DNA from: Pseudomonadota bacterium
GTDB lineage: Bacteria > Pseudomonadota > Alphaproteobacteria > Azospirillales > Azospirillaceae
Direction of reading: 5' to 3'
NCBI GenBank assembly: GCA_023423695.1
Contig: JAFAFA010000032.1
Location: forward strand, 1-64,000
Length of the DNA: 64,000 nt
Below, piece by piece: positions 1 through 8,113 of the stretch (positions within the stretch are counted from its first letter, which is position 1; the number at the start of each line of letters is the position of its first letter). Position numbers and translations under genes: made by a program. The notes beneath the pieces were generated by a model, which did not search any database, was not told the origin of the DNA, and saw only the letters and a program-made list of their open reading frames with translations.

Positions 1-2
1 TG

Positions 3-455
3 CCCGACCGCGGCAGCGTCCTGCCGATCGGCAAGGGCCGCATCCTGCAGGAAGGCACCAAGATCGCCATCCTCAGCTATGGCACCCGCCTGGGCGAGGC
101 CCGGCGCGCCGCGGCGGAACTGGCGGCCCGTGGCCTGTCGACGACGCTGGCCGATGCCCGCTTCGCCAAGCCGCTGGACGAGGATCTGGTTCGCCGCCTT
201 GCGCTCGAGCATGAGGTGCTGATCACCATCGAGGAGGGATCGGTCGGCGGCTTCGGCAGCTTCGTGCTGCAGTTCCTGGCGACGTCGGGCCTGCTGGACG
301 GCGGGCTGAAGATCCGCCCGATGGTCCTGCCCGACCTCTATCTCGACCACGACGCGCCGGCCAAGCAGTATGAAACGGCCGGCCTGACCGCTCAGCACAT
401 CGTCCACACCGCGCTCCAGGCGCTGGGCATCGAGAGTGCCGCCGCACGGGCCTGA
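3..455 (+). CDS. dxs: 1-deoxy-D-xylulose-5-phosphate synthase, C-terminal part (partial)
   Basis: This is the last 150 codons of DXS, the thiamine-diphosphate enzyme that makes 1-deoxy-D-xylulose 5-phosphate from pyruvate and glyceraldehyde 3-phosphate, the first step of the MEP isoprenoid pathway. The visible part is the transketolase C-terminal domain: a [11 protein letters not shown] strand, an [12 protein letters not shown] strand, the [10 protein letters not shown] segment, the [15 protein letters not shown] loop and the LPDLYLDH segment, all in the usual DXS order. The N-terminal ThDP-binding and pyrimidine-binding domains lie outside the window. In alphaproteobacteria tlyA commonly follows dxs directly; here a sensor kinase lies between them. 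Confidence 0.95.
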   Translation, partial: PDRGSVLPIGKGRILQEGTKIAILSYGTRLGEARRAAAELAARGLSTTLADARFAKPLDEDLVRRLALEHEVLITIEEGSVGGFGSFVLQFLATSGLLDGGLKIRPMVLPDLYLDHDAPAKQYETAGLTAQHIVHTALQALGIESAAARA

Positions 456-645
456 CCTCCGATCCACACCGCTAAACCATCCGAAACCATCCAAATGTCG
501 TAATGCCATTTGTCTAGAAAAGTTTCGGGTTGTTGGACTGGTGCCGAGCGCGAGCGACGCCTTACACTGCCCAGGCTGGAATGGTAGCTCCTCTGTAACA
601 GTGGATGCGCCGGCAGCATACGGGACGGCTACGGGATCAGGGGCG

Positions 646-1677
646 ATGGCGCACATCATGGCGGTCACGGCGTACCGGAACGCGGAATTCGGGACGGATC
701 CCGGCGCGGGGCGGGCGGTGGAAGCCAGCGGCTCCGGCATCGACGATCCGGCGTTGCTGCGTTGCCTGCTTGACCAGACTCCGACTCCGACCGCGTTGGT
801 GGAGGGGGAGGGCGACTGCTGCAGCTTCGCCAACGCAGCCTTCCGCGCGTTGGGGGTGGTTGCGGGCTCCGGGATGACGGACAGCTTTCCCGCCCTGTCC
901 CCGGCGCTGCTGACGGAGGCGCGCAACAGCGGCCGTCCGCAGCGCAGCCGGGCTGCGGGTGACCGTGCGCCGGACGGTGAACGGTTCTGGGATGTGCGCG
1001 TCACCCCGATGCTGGGCCTCAACGGCGTGGTCCGCGCCCTGATCGTCACGGCGGATGAGACGCCGGAGTCGGTCGCCGAGCATGACCGGCGCCTGCGCGA
1101 CGTCAGCCATCGGCTGAAAAACACACTGCAGCTCGTCTCCAGCCTGCTGACCCTGCAGACGCTGTCCAGCAAGGATCCCGAGGTCCGCCGCGCCCTTCAG
1201 AGCGCCGGCGGCCGTGTCGGCATCGTCACCCAGGCCCATCAGCGTACCCACGGCGCTTTGCGCGCCGGTACCGTCGACATGGCACAGCATCTGCGCGAAC
1301 TCTGCCAGGAATTGGAAGCGACACTTCCCGGCGCCCACCGCATCCAGGTCGCCGCAGAGGCGATGGAGATGCCGGTGGAGTCCATCATCCCCTTCAGCCT
1401 GATCGTCAGCGAGTTGGTCGGCAACGCCGCCCGCCACGCCTTTCCGGCCGGGGCTCCCGGTACCATCGATGTGCGGCTCGGCCGTACCGGCGGCGGTACC
1501 GTCCGCCTGGAAATCTCCGACCGCGGCACCGGCCTGCCGGCCGGGCTGGACATCACCCGTGCAACCACGCTGGGGCTGAAGGTGGTGCGCGCCTTCGTGG
1601 GCCAGCTGCGCGGCAAGCTGACCGCGGACAGCAGCCCCTATGGCACCCGCGTGACCGTCGACTTCCCCGCCGCCTGA
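646..1677 (+). CDS. PAS/HisKA_2-type sensor histidine kinase
   Basis: Soluble sensor kinase of 343 aa with no membrane segment. A PAS-like region (about residues 30-140) precedes the dimerisation/phosphoacceptor segment DVSHRLKNTLQLV, with His155 as the likely phosphorylated residue. That segment is typical of the HisKA_2/HWE group rather than classical HisKA. The ATPase domain follows: N-box SELVGNAARHAF, G1-like DRGTGLP and a G2-like TTLGLKVVRAF segment. HisKA_2 kinases often feed single-domain response regulators or the general stress response, but no partner is adjacent. I chose ATG 646; the frame is open further upstream (GTG 601, ATG 436), and 436 would overlap dxs. Function as a kinase is well supported; signal and partner are unknown. 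Confidence 0.85.
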   Translation: MAHIMAVTAYRNAEFGTDPGAGRAVEASGSGIDDPALLRCLLDQTPTPTALVEGEGDCCSFANAAFRALGVVAGSGMTDSFPALSPALLTEARNSGRPQRSRAAGDRAPDGERFWDVRVTPMLGLNGVVRALIVTADETPESVAEHDRRLRDVSHRLKNTLQLVSSLLTLQTLSSKDPEVRRALQSAGGRVGIVTQAHQRTHGALRAGTVDMAQHLRELCQELEATLPGAHRIQVAAEAMEMPVESIIPFSLIVSELVGNAARHAFPAGAPGTIDVRLGRTGGGTVRLEISDRGTGLPAGLDITRATTLGLKVVRAFVGQLRGKLTADSSPYGTRVTVDFPAA

Positions 1678-1760
1678 CGAATCCGGTCCCCGAGGCTTGC
1701 CCTTCCGGCCGTTCCGCGTCAGGAATGCGTCGGCAAGGGCATGAGCGAAGGGCTGAGGGC

Positions 1761-2504
1761 ATGGCACGGATAAGGGCGGATGTGGCGCTGGTGGAGCGTG
1801 GGCTGGCGGAAAGCCGGGCCAAGGCGCAGGCGCTGATCCTGGCCGGGCTGGTCTATTCCGACACCAAGCGCATCGACAAGGCCGGCGACCTGATCGCGGC
1901 CGAAGCCCCTCTGGCGGTCAAGGGGCAGGATCATCCCTGGGTATCGCGGGGTGGGTTGAAGCTGGTGAAGGGCTTGGACGTCTTCGCCATCGATCCCGCC
2001 GGCCTGACCGCCGTCGATGTCGGCGCCTCCACCGGCGGCTTCACCGACGTGCTGCTGACCCGCGGCGCCGCCAAGGTTTTCGCCGTCGATGTCGGCCACG
2101 GACAGCTGGCCTGGAAGCTGCGCAACGATCCGCGCGTGGTGGTGCTGGAGAAGACCAACGCCCGTCATCTGACGACTGCCGAAATCCCCGACCCGATCGA
2201 CCTCGTCGTGTGCGACGCCAGCTTCATCGGGCTGGAAACCGTGCTGCCGGCGGCGCTGGACCTCGTGGTGCCCGGTGGCCGGCTGGTCGCCTTGATCAAG
2301 CCGCAGTTCGAGGTTGGAAAGGGCCGCGTTGGCAAGGGCGGCGTGGTGCGCGAACCGGAGCTGCATCGGGAAGTCTGCGATCGCATCCGCGCCTGGCTGG
2401 ACGCGCGGCCGGGCTGGCGTGTGCTGGACATCACCGAAAGCCCGATCACCGGGCCGGAGGGCAACAAGGAATTCCTGATCGGGGCGGTGAAGGACCGAGC
2501 CTGA
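1761..2504 (+). CDS. tlyA: TlyA family rRNA 2'-O-methyltransferase (S4 plus FtsJ-like domains)
   Basis: 247-aa protein of the TlyA/hemolysin A family, which 2'-O-methylates 16S and/or 23S rRNA using SAM. An N-terminal S4 RNA-binding domain (RADVALVERGLAESRAKAQ, ILAGLVY) is followed by a Rossmann methyltransferase fold: the SAM-binding strand VDVGASTGGFTDVLL, the acidic strand VFAVDVGHGQL, the VCDASFIGLE strand and the LIKPQFEVGKG segment. ATG 1761 was chosen because it places the S4 domain at the usual distance from the N-terminus; an in-frame ATG 36 nt upstream adds unrelated residues. Members called hemolysins are generally methyltransferases. It sits downstream of dxs as in relatives, with a kinase gene interposed. 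Confidence 0.92.
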   Translation: MARIRADVALVERGLAESRAKAQALILAGLVYSDTKRIDKAGDLIAAEAPLAVKGQDHPWVSRGGLKLVKGLDVFAIDPAGLTAVDVGASTGGFTDVLLTRGAAKVFAVDVGHGQLAWKLRNDPRVVVLEKTNARHLTTAEIPDPIDLVVCDASFIGLETVLPAALDLVVPGGRLVALIKPQFEVGKGRVGKGGVVREPELHREVCDRIRAWLDARPGWRVLDITESPITGPEGNKEFLIGAVKDRA

Positions 2505-2784
2505 TCTGGAGGACCATCATTCCTCACGGAACCAACCATAAACCGGTATTCGCCGGGATTCTGTTGCGGCATCCGATCTGACGTCCAGGTCGGAGGCCTG
2601 GAAATGTCCACCATTTCAGTAAATTAAAGATCTTTCATTCGGTAATTTCCGAACGCCCCCCATTCTTGGAATGGTAGCTGCAGCTTGTCCGCCGACCGAG
2701 GCTTTTCCTCGCTGTCGCCGGCCGAACGCGCGCGGCTGCACAAGTGTGGCCTGGGCATTTTGCCTCCCAAAGAAAGAAGAAGGC

Positions 2785-3585
2785 GTGGATATCGAATTCC
2801 TCATAAGCCTGGCTCTTGTGCAGGGCATTACCGAGTTCTTGCCGGTCAGTTCATCTGGTCATCTGGTTCTTGCCTCTCAACTGGCGGGATGGGCCGATCA
2901 GGGCCAGACGATCGACATCGCCCTGCATGTCGGGACGCTGGGTGCCGTCATCGCCTACTTTTGGAAGGACAGTCTGGCAATGACGCAGGGAGGGTGGGAC
3001 CTGCTGCGAGGGCGACCCACGGATGCGCGTCGTCTGTGCCTGCTGCTGGTCATCGGTACGCTGCCGGTGATCCTTACTGGTTTTCTGCTTCACGGCCTCA
3101 TCGCGACCCATCTCCGCAGTGTGGGAGTCATTGCGGCGGCGACCATCGGATTCGGCATTCTTCTGTACATTGCGGACGCACGCGGCGGCCAGACGCGGAC
3201 CGTCGCCGAAATGAGTCCAAGGCATGCCGCGATCATCGGCGTTGCGCAGGCCTTCGCGCTCATCCCGGGCACCAGTCGCTCCGGCATCACCATGACGGCC
3301 GCGCGCATGCTCGGCTATGACCGGGAAAGCGCAGCCCGCTTCTCCATGCTGCTGTCGATACCGACCATCCTCGCCGCGGGAGGGCTTGCGGCGGTTCAAG
3401 TGATACTGGCTGGCGAAGGCGAGACATTGGGATGGGACGCGCTGCTCGCGGCCGGGCTCGCTTTCGTCGCGGCTTTTCTCACGATCGGCGGGCTGATGGC
3501 ATGGGTTCGTCGCGCCAGCCTGACCCCGTTCGTTATCTATCGGCTGCTGTTGGGCGGAGTGCTGCTGTTCGTCCTCTATGCCTGA
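2785..3585 (+). CDS. uppP: Undecaprenyl-diphosphatase UppP (BacA)
   Basis: Integral membrane phosphatase of 266 aa that converts undecaprenyl diphosphate to the monophosphate for recycling of the peptidoglycan lipid carrier; overexpression of the family gives bacitracin resistance. Both family motifs are intact: (Q)GITEFLPVSSSGHL near the N-terminus and IPGTSRSGIT in the middle. At least seven hydrophobic helices are visible. I start at GTG 2785, which follows an AAGAAGG ribosome-binding site and gives the canonical VDIEFLISLALVQ N-terminus; the ATG at 2671 would add 38 poorly hydrophobic residues. It appears monocistronic. Confidence 0.94.
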   Translation: MDIEFLISLALVQGITEFLPVSSSGHLVLASQLAGWADQGQTIDIALHVGTLGAVIAYFWKDSLAMTQGGWDLLRGRPTDARRLCLLLVIGTLPVILTGFLLHGLIATHLRSVGVIAAATIGFGILLYIADARGGQTRTVAEMSPRHAAIIGVAQAFALIPGTSRSGITMTAARMLGYDRESAARFSMLLSIPTILAAGGLAAVQVILAGEGETLGWDALLAAGLAFVAAFLTIGGLMAWVRRASLTPFVIYRLLLGGVLLFVLYA

Positions 3586-3636
3586 TCTCTTGGATGGGCA
3601 GACCTCAAGGTCAACGCCTATCGTCAGCAGTAAAAT

Positions 3637-3646
3637 ATGTTAACAT
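3637..3646. promoter_or_regulatory. 10-bp palindrome ATGTTAACAT
   Basis: Perfect self-complementary decamer between uppP and the 39-codon ORF at 3771, about 80 bp upstream of a second palindrome (3721-3735). It may be a regulator site for the downstream transcript; nothing shows binding. Confidence 0.3.
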
Positions 3647-3716
3647 GGCAAACAATCAGCTGGCTGTTCAAGTTGTCATGTGTTTAAGCCGCCCGTGGGT
3701 TGCGTGGAATGCGCTT

Positions 3717-3735
3717 CTGGTATTTGGTATACCAG
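3717..3735. promoter_or_regulatory. Inverted repeat CTGGTAT-N5-ATACCAG (GntR/FadR-like operator candidate)
   Basis: Perfect 7-bp arms (3717-3723 and 3729-3735), overlapping the perfect decamer TGGTATACCA at 3725-3734. TGGT...ACCA half-sites are typical of FadR-type GntR regulators. The 14-nt string at 3721-3734 recurs with one mismatch at 5097-5110 ahead of the Nramp-like gene, which suggests one regulator for both. It lies 36 nt before the start codon of the 39-codon ORF. Confidence 0.45.
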
Positions 3736-3770
3736 TCTATCTTGTTCTTCGTTAACCCATGGAGGCAATC

Positions 3771-3890
3771 ATGACCTACGCGACAGTCTCGGATTTTGAC
3801 TCGAAGAAGGGCTTTTCTTCCTTCGTCCAGGCTTTCAAGTCTTTCATGAACGCTTGGTGCGACAAGTCCCGTCTGTACGGCCCCCTGTAA
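3771..3890 (+). CDS. Small ORF, 39 aa, unknown function
   Basis: An ATG with a textbook GGAGG site eight bases upstream opens a 39-codon frame ending in TAA. The product is rich in Phe, Ser and Lys with one Cys (MTYATVSDFDSKKGF start, CDKSRLYGPL end) and has no clear signal peptide or membrane helix; the middle (FSSFVQAFKSFMNAW) could form an amphipathic helix. It is flanked by palindromes upstream and a perfect 11-bp hairpin 100 nt downstream, so it looks like an independent short transcript. I do not recognise a family. The ribosome-binding site and the flanking elements are the main support. Confidence 0.45.
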   Translation: MTYATVSDFDSKKGFSSFVQAFKSFMNAWCDKSRLYGPL

Positions 3891-3989
3891 GGCCGCCAGT
3901 GCGTGAGCGAGGCGCCAGGGCGGCGAAGGCCGCCTCCCATTTCGGGCTGTATGGCTTGCCCGACGAGGGATCTCCTTGAAATGAGTAAA

Positions 3990-4022
3990 AGAATGGGCCG
4001 TGACCATGTCGCGGCCCATTCT
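3990..4022. terminator. Hairpin, 11-bp perfect stem (possible bidirectional terminator)
   Basis: AGAATGGGCCG (3990-4000) pairs perfectly with CGGCCCATTCT (4012-4022) around an 11-nt loop. The T-tract is weak on the plus strand. It sits between the rightward 39-codon ORF and a possible leftward small membrane ORF, where a bidirectional terminator would fit. Confidence 0.5.
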
Positions 4023-4059
4023 CTATTCCGGGCAGCCCCATGCCTGAAGGTGCCCTGGC

Positions 4060-4272
4060 TCAGTCCTTGGTCTGGCAGACGGACATGAACAGGCGACCGA
4101 CGCGCCTGGGCGGACGGTTCATGTTGGCTGGGCGGCTCAAGGTCTGAACGGATCCCGTGAAGGTGTCCGGCGCACGGTATCGTTGGCAAACCGACGTCAG
4201 CGCGGATGCGGCGATGGTCGCGGCGAAGGTGGCGAGACAAAGCGCAACGGCGAGTGAGATCGGCTCCAACAA
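4060..4272 (-). CDS. Possible small membrane protein, about 70 aa
   Basis: Low-confidence frame on the minus strand. It would start at a TTG preceded by AGGA and encode one clear hydrophobic helix (EPISLAVALCLATFAATIAA) followed by a basic, Cys-containing tail ending MSVCQTKD. The hydrophobic stretch is unlike the random Arg/Pro-rich shadows elsewhere, and the frame ends just before the hairpin at 3990-4022. Against it: no ATG, no known family, and the open frame continues upstream without a defined start. Confidence 0.25.
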   Translation of the reverse strand: MLEPISLAVALCLATFAATIAASALTSVCQRYRAPDTFTGSVQTLSRPANMNRPPRRVGRLFMSVCQTKD

Positions 4273-4626
4273 GATAGCATTCCTTGTGCATTCGGTTCGC
4301 AACGCCGCGGACCTGATCCCGCTGCCCCGATTTTTAAGGTTGAACTTGCCCAGAAAACAGGTGGGCGAGCATTTCGGCTCGCGCTTACATCGACCCTGAC
4401 TGAAAGCATACACAATTTTAATCCCGTACCGGTCGTTTCCTTTTACAAAGCGGAAAAACGGGCCAGCAGCGGGAAATCGTCCGGTCGAGATGCTGACAGC
4501 AGGGATGCGGAGATCCAGATACGAAGGACTGATCGGTCCCAATGCATGCGGCCGCTTTGCGCACGTACTGCGAAAGCCGCCGAAGGTAGGACGGGATGCT
4601 TATCCTGATCGAAGGGACAGGGCGTC

Positions 4627-4752
4627 ATGGCCGACGCGCCGTCGGCCGGAGGGATAAGCGCAGCATTCAGGCCGATTAGCGGTCTGAGCGACGCTCCTGA
4701 ACAGATAGAACATTCGCGCGCAAATAAACGGCAGCTCGAAGAAGACGTGTGA
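4627..4752 (+). CDS. Possible small ORF, 41 aa, unknown
   Basis: ATG 4627 follows a purine-rich GAAGGGACAGGG stretch and opens 41 codons with a hydrophilic, acidic C-terminus (MADAPSAGGISAAF start, KRQLEEDV end). Its TGA overlaps the ATG of a 22-codon frame (4752-4820), and a 13-bp terminator-like hairpin follows at 4838-4871. The order ORF-ORF-hairpin on one strand suggests a short transcript. No family is recognised and chance frames of this size are common, so confidence is low. Confidence 0.25.
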   Translation: MADAPSAGGISAAFRPISGLSDAPEQIEHSRANKRQLEEDV

Positions 4753-4820
4753 TGCCTTCCGAGTTTCCGGTGAGGTTCTGCGCCGCTCTTCAAGTGCAGC
4801 AGAATGAATTAGCAAAATAA
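4752..4820 (+). CDS. Possible 22-aa peptide translationally coupled to the upstream small ORF
   Basis: Starts in a TGATG overlap with the 41-codon frame and ends 17 nt before the hairpin at 4838. The product begins MPSEFPVRFCAAL and ends QQNELAK. There is no recognised family; a leader peptide or a chance frame are both possible. Confidence 0.18.
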   Translation: MPSEFPVRFCAALQVQQNELAK

Positions 4821-4837
4821 AGCCACGCATGAGAATT

Positions 4838-4871
4838 GAAGGCTGTCCCGCCCCCTGTCGGGACAGCCTTC
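4838..4871 (+). terminator. Hairpin with 13-bp perfect stem
   Basis: GAAGGCTGTCCCG (4838-4850) and CGGGACAGCCTTC (4859-4871) are exact reverse complements around CCCCCTGT. The stem is strong but there is no long T-run on either side. It follows the two tiny plus-strand frames. Confidence 0.55.
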
Positions 4872-5096
4872 TGGGAGAGACATTGGCGCGTGGCTCAAGC
4901 GCGCCAAGTCGAGATTCATATAAGAGATATTATTTGATCTGGCAATACCTGATTCTATGTTGATCAGCATCTTCAGAGTAGCTGCTGCTGTACTGCCGTA
5001 CGAACGAGGTTCAATTTTAATCCCTATGTTCGGAACATTTTTTTGTTGGTGAAAAACCCGGAATGACGGCGGATATTTTTCCCTGCGTGTATCTGA

Positions 5097-5112
5097 TATT
5101 TGGCATACCAAA
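5097..5112. promoter_or_regulatory. Operator-like palindrome TTTGGCATACCAAA
   Basis: TTTGG and CCAAA arms (5099-5112) surround CATA, about 118 nt upstream of the Nramp-like start codon. The string TATTTGGCATACCA (5097-5110) matches 3721-3734 at 13 of 14 positions. This is the architecture of a GntR/FadR-type operator; the regulator is not identified in the window. Confidence 0.45.
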
Positions 5113-5229
5113 CATGTTCGCAGCGGAACGGTTGCCCGCTGCTCCCGAACAAGGATCGGGAAGGATCCATGCGGAACTGAGCCAATGGACCTTGATCGGT
5201 CCAACGCTCATTGCAGGGAGGGACAGGGA

Positions 5230-6636
5230 ATGAGTATCAGTTCGACAAACAGCGCAGCCATCGCCGTCGATGGAGTGTATGACGGCACCGCAGCCGACGG
5301 CGGGGCCGTAAAGAAGGAAATCCGGCTGGAAGCGCCGGGCACCGGGTTCATGGACACCTGGAAGGCGATGGGACCGGGCATCGCAGCGGCGATGACGGGC
5401 ATCGGCGCCAGCCACATCATGCATGCGCCGACCGCCGGCGCCCGCTTCGGCTACGATCTCCTGTGGGTAATCCTGGCCGCCTACATCATCAAATACTGCG
5501 CCTTCGAGTTCGCCCACCGCTACACGATGGTGAAGGGTGAGACCATCATCAACGCCTACCATCGCGTCGGCACTTGGCCGCTGTGGTTCATGATCTTCCA
5601 GGGCCTCGCCAACACGGTAGGCATCGCCGGGCGCGCGCTCGGCTGCGCCGCCCTGATGTGGGCCGCTTTCCCCTTCATGCCGATGGAGGCGTGGGCCGTC
5701 ACCATCCTCTTCGGCACCGTCGCCATCCTGTGGCTGGGCAGCTACAAGGCGGTCGAGGGCATCTGCAAGTTGCTGATCATCATCTTCGCCGTGTCCTGCT
5801 TCGTGGCGTTCGCGCTGCAGGCGCCGCCGCCGGCCGAGTATCTGTCACGTCTGCTGCCGACGCTGCCGCCGGTCGGTGCCATGCTGCTGTTCGGCGCCAT
5901 GTTCGGCTATTTCCCCACCACGCTGGAAGTCGCGCCCATGCAGTCGAACTGGGCGGTCGATAAGAAGGCCGGCATGGTCAAGGTCAACGAGATGCGGGCC
6001 CAGGGGCACACCGTGCACATGGACCCCGACTACATGAAGAAGAGCCTGATCCTGTTCAAGCGCGACATGAACATCAGCTATATCATCTCGATGCTGTCGG
6101 GCATGGTGTTCCTGATCGTCGGCGCGGCGGTGCTGAACCCGATGGGGCTGGTGCCCAAGGGCAGCGAGATGGGCACGACCATCGCGCGCATCTACACCGA
6201 CACCTTCGGCGCGTGGATCTTCCCGGTGATCATCGCCGGCGGCGTTGCCGCCCTGTTCTCCACCGTCTTCACCTATTTCGACGGTCAGGCGCGCATCTTC
6301 GAGGAATGCGCCGTGCGGCTGAAGCGGGACTGGGACAACCCGCGCATGCGCAAGCTTCTGTACCGCGGCATGCAGGTGCTGTGGCTGGTGGCAGGCGTCG
6401 CCGTGGTCTTCGGGCTGCCCGAGCCGATCTTCGTGGTCCAGGTCGCGTCGGTGATGGCGCTGGTCTTCTCGCCGGTGCTGTTCTGGCTGACCATCAAGGC
6501 GGTCAAGGACAACTTCACCTCGGACTTCGAGCGTGAGCTTCTGCCGAGCAAGTTCCAGTTCGCCTGGGCGTGGGCCGGCACGGGCAGCCTGGTCCTGCTG
6601 ACGCTCTACGTCCTCTACTACCAATTCCTGACCTGA
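5230..6636 (+). CDS. Nramp-fold transporter homologue lacking the canonical DPGN motif
   Basis: 468-aa polytopic membrane protein that resembles Nramp divalent-metal transporters in length, hydrophobicity pattern and the first-helix context (AMGPGIAAAMTGIGASHIMH, then GARFGYDLLWVILAAYIIKY). Classical Nramps have DPGN in helix 1 and MPH in helix 6, both metal ligands. The corresponding places here read GASH and APMQSNW, so the usual Mn/Fe coordination is absent. The substrate is therefore unknown; a divergent clade with another cation or solute is my inference. ATG 5230 follows GGAGGGACAGGG. A terminator follows at 6665 and a GntR-type operator candidate lies upstream. Confidence 0.75.
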   Translation: MSISSTNSAAIAVDGVYDGTAADGGAVKKEIRLEAPGTGFMDTWKAMGPGIAAAMTGIGASHIMHAPTAGARFGYDLLWVILAAYIIKYCAFEFAHRYTMVKGETIINAYHRVGTWPLWFMIFQGLANTVGIAGRALGCAALMWAAFPFMPMEAWAVTILFGTVAILWLGSYKAVEGICKLLIIIFAVSCFVAFALQAPPPAEYLSRLLPTLPPVGAMLLFGAMFGYFPTTLEVAPMQSNWAVDKKAGMVKVNEMRAQGHTVHMDPDYMKKSLILFKRDMNISYIISMLSGMVFLIVGAAVLNPMGLVPKGSEMGTTIARIYTDTFGAWIFPVIIAGGVAALFSTVFTYFDGQARIFEECAVRLKRDWDNPRMRKLLYRGMQVLWLVAGVAVVFGLPEPIFVVQVASVMALVFSPVLFWLTIKAVKDNFTSDFERELLPSKFQFAWAWAGTGSLVLLTLYVLYYQFLT

Positions 6637-6664
6637 TCTCCGAGCCGTCTCGGAATGCGGAGTG

Positions 6665-6707
6665 TGACGCCCCGGGATAAATTCTCCAGGGCGTCATACC
6701 CTGTTTT
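6665..6707 (+). terminator. Rho-independent terminator after the Nramp-like gene
   Basis: TGACGCCC (6665-6672) pairs with GGGCGTCA (6689-6696), followed by TACCCTGTTTTT. The stem plus T-run lies 29 nt after the stop codon. Confidence 0.75.
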
Positions 6708-6804
6708 TCGTCCGTAGTTACCCATATAGACCGAGAAACGCTGTCTGCGACAAAATGGCAGGCATAGAGCAGCTGTGACAGAAATCGAATAAGGACAGAA
6801 TTCC

Positions 6805-8034
6805 ATGGTGGAAAAGACGCAACCCTCTCTCCCGCGCCCAATTTCCATTTTCAGGGAATTCATGAAAAGCGAAGCGTCGGGCGGCATTCTTCTGATGGTC
6901 GCTGCGGCGCTTGCCCTGATCGTTGCAAACTCTCCCCTGTCGGGCGTTTATTTCAATACGCTGCACAGCTATGTGCTGGGGCTGAGCATCGGACATTGGG
7001 TCAATGACGGCCTGATGACGGTCTTCTTCCTGCTGGTCGGGCTGGAGATCAAGCGGGAGATGCTGGACGGACAGCTCTCCTCATGGTCGCGCCGGATTCT
7101 GCCGGGCGTGGCGGCGGCCGGCGGCATGCTGGTGCCCGCCCTCATCTATGTGGCCTTCAACAGCAGCAATCCGGAAACGATCCGTGGCTGGGCCATTCCG
7201 GCAGCGACGGACATCGCCTTTGCCCTGGGCGTCCTGTCGCTCCTCGGGCCGCGCGTGCCGACCTCCCTCAAGATCTTCCTGACGGCCCTGGCCATCATCG
7301 ACGATCTCGGCGCCGTCGTCATCATCGCCCTGTTCTACACCGCCGACCTGTCGATGCCGGCCCTGGGTGCGGCGGGGCTCATCCTGGCGGCGCTGATCGC
7401 CTTGAACCGCTTCGGTGTCCATACGCTCTGGCCCTACCTCGTTCTCGGCGCGGGCCTGTGGGGTGCGGTTCTCCTGTCGGGCGTCCATGCGACGCTGGCG
7501 GGCGTCACCCTTGCGCTGACGATTCCGCTTCGTCCCGCGCCGGGCAAGCCGGACGACATGCACTCTCCGCTGCACCGGCTGGAGCACGGCATCCACGGCT
7601 GGGTGGCCTATCTGATCGTCCCGGTCTTCGGTTTTGCGAATGCCGGTGTGTCCTTTGCCGGCATGGATGCGTCGATCCTGACGGGCTCTCTCCCGCTGGG
7701 GATCGCGCTCGGCCTGTTCCTGGGAAAGATGGTCGGTGTGTTCGGAACCGCCTGGATCACCATCCGCCTGGGATTCGCCGACATGCCGGCCAATGCGAAC
7801 ACGGCGCAGCTTTTCGGTGTTTCCCTGCTGTGCGGCATCGGCTTCACCATGAGCCTGTTCATCGGAGCCTTGGCCTTCCCCACTTCGCCCGAGCTCGGCG
7901 ATGCGGTCAAGGTCGGTGTCTTCACGGGTTCGCTTGTGTCGGCGACCGCCGGCGCCCTGCTTCTGCGCGTCGTGTCACGGAAGGCTGAGGCTCCGGCTCA
8001 TCAGTTCACGAAAGCTGATCGGAACGCTACCTGA
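6805..8034 (+). CDS. nhaA: Na+/H+ antiporter NhaA
   Basis: 409-aa inner-membrane antiporter that expels Na+ or Li+ in exchange for protons. The pH/ion site is intact: the [18 protein letters not shown] segment carries the family aspartate of the TM4 unwound region, and [18 protein letters not shown] holds the adjacent Asp pair equivalent to E. coli D163-D164. The [17 protein letters not shown] segment near the N-terminus and the C-terminal [15 protein letters not shown] are also typical. The start ATG has AAGGACAG upstream. It is a single gene, ending at a hairpin shared with the convergent gene at 8114. Confidence 0.96.
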   Translation: MVEKTQPSLPRPISIFREFMKSEASGGILLMVAAALALIVANSPLSGVYFNTLHSYVLGLSIGHWVNDGLMTVFFLLVGLEIKREMLDGQLSSWSRRILPGVAAAGGMLVPALIYVAFNSSNPETIRGWAIPAATDIAFALGVLSLLGPRVPTSLKIFLTALAIIDDLGAVVIIALFYTADLSMPALGAAGLILAALIALNRFGVHTLWPYLVLGAGLWGAVLLSGVHATLAGVTLALTIPLRPAPGKPDDMHSPLHRLEHGIHGWVAYLIVPVFGFANAGVSFAGMDASILTGSLPLGIALGLFLGKMVGVFGTAWITIRLGFADMPANANTAQLFGVSLLCGIGFTMSLFIGALAFPTSPELGDAVKVGVFTGSLVSATAGALLLRVVSRKAEAPAHQFTKADRNAT

Positions 8035-8049
8035 CCTCGGCAAATGAAC

Positions 8050-8073
8050 GGCGCCTCCGCTCCCGGGGGCGCC
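8050..8073. terminator. Hairpin between nhaA and the convergent 68-aa gene
   Basis: GGCGCC at 8050 and GGCGCC at 8068 form the base of a 24-nt GC-rich stem between two convergent genes. It could end either transcript; there is no T-run. Confidence 0.4.
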
Positions 8074-8113
8074 AGCCGGCGGGTGCGACGAGAGAATGTT
8101 CAAGCGGCTGGGT

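Larger units (their letters stand above)
4821..5229. other. Non-coding stretch ahead of the Nramp-like gene
   Basis: No convincing gene. It holds the hairpin at 4838-4871 and the operator-like site at 5097-5112. The middle (about 4910-5100) is clearly more AT-rich than the surrounding genes, consistent with a promoter region for the gene at 5230. Confidence 0.6.

Noticed and set aside
4443..4793. 116-codon minus-strand frame in the AT-richer island
   Set aside because: No RBS, no motif, and opposed by small plus-strand frames with better start signals.
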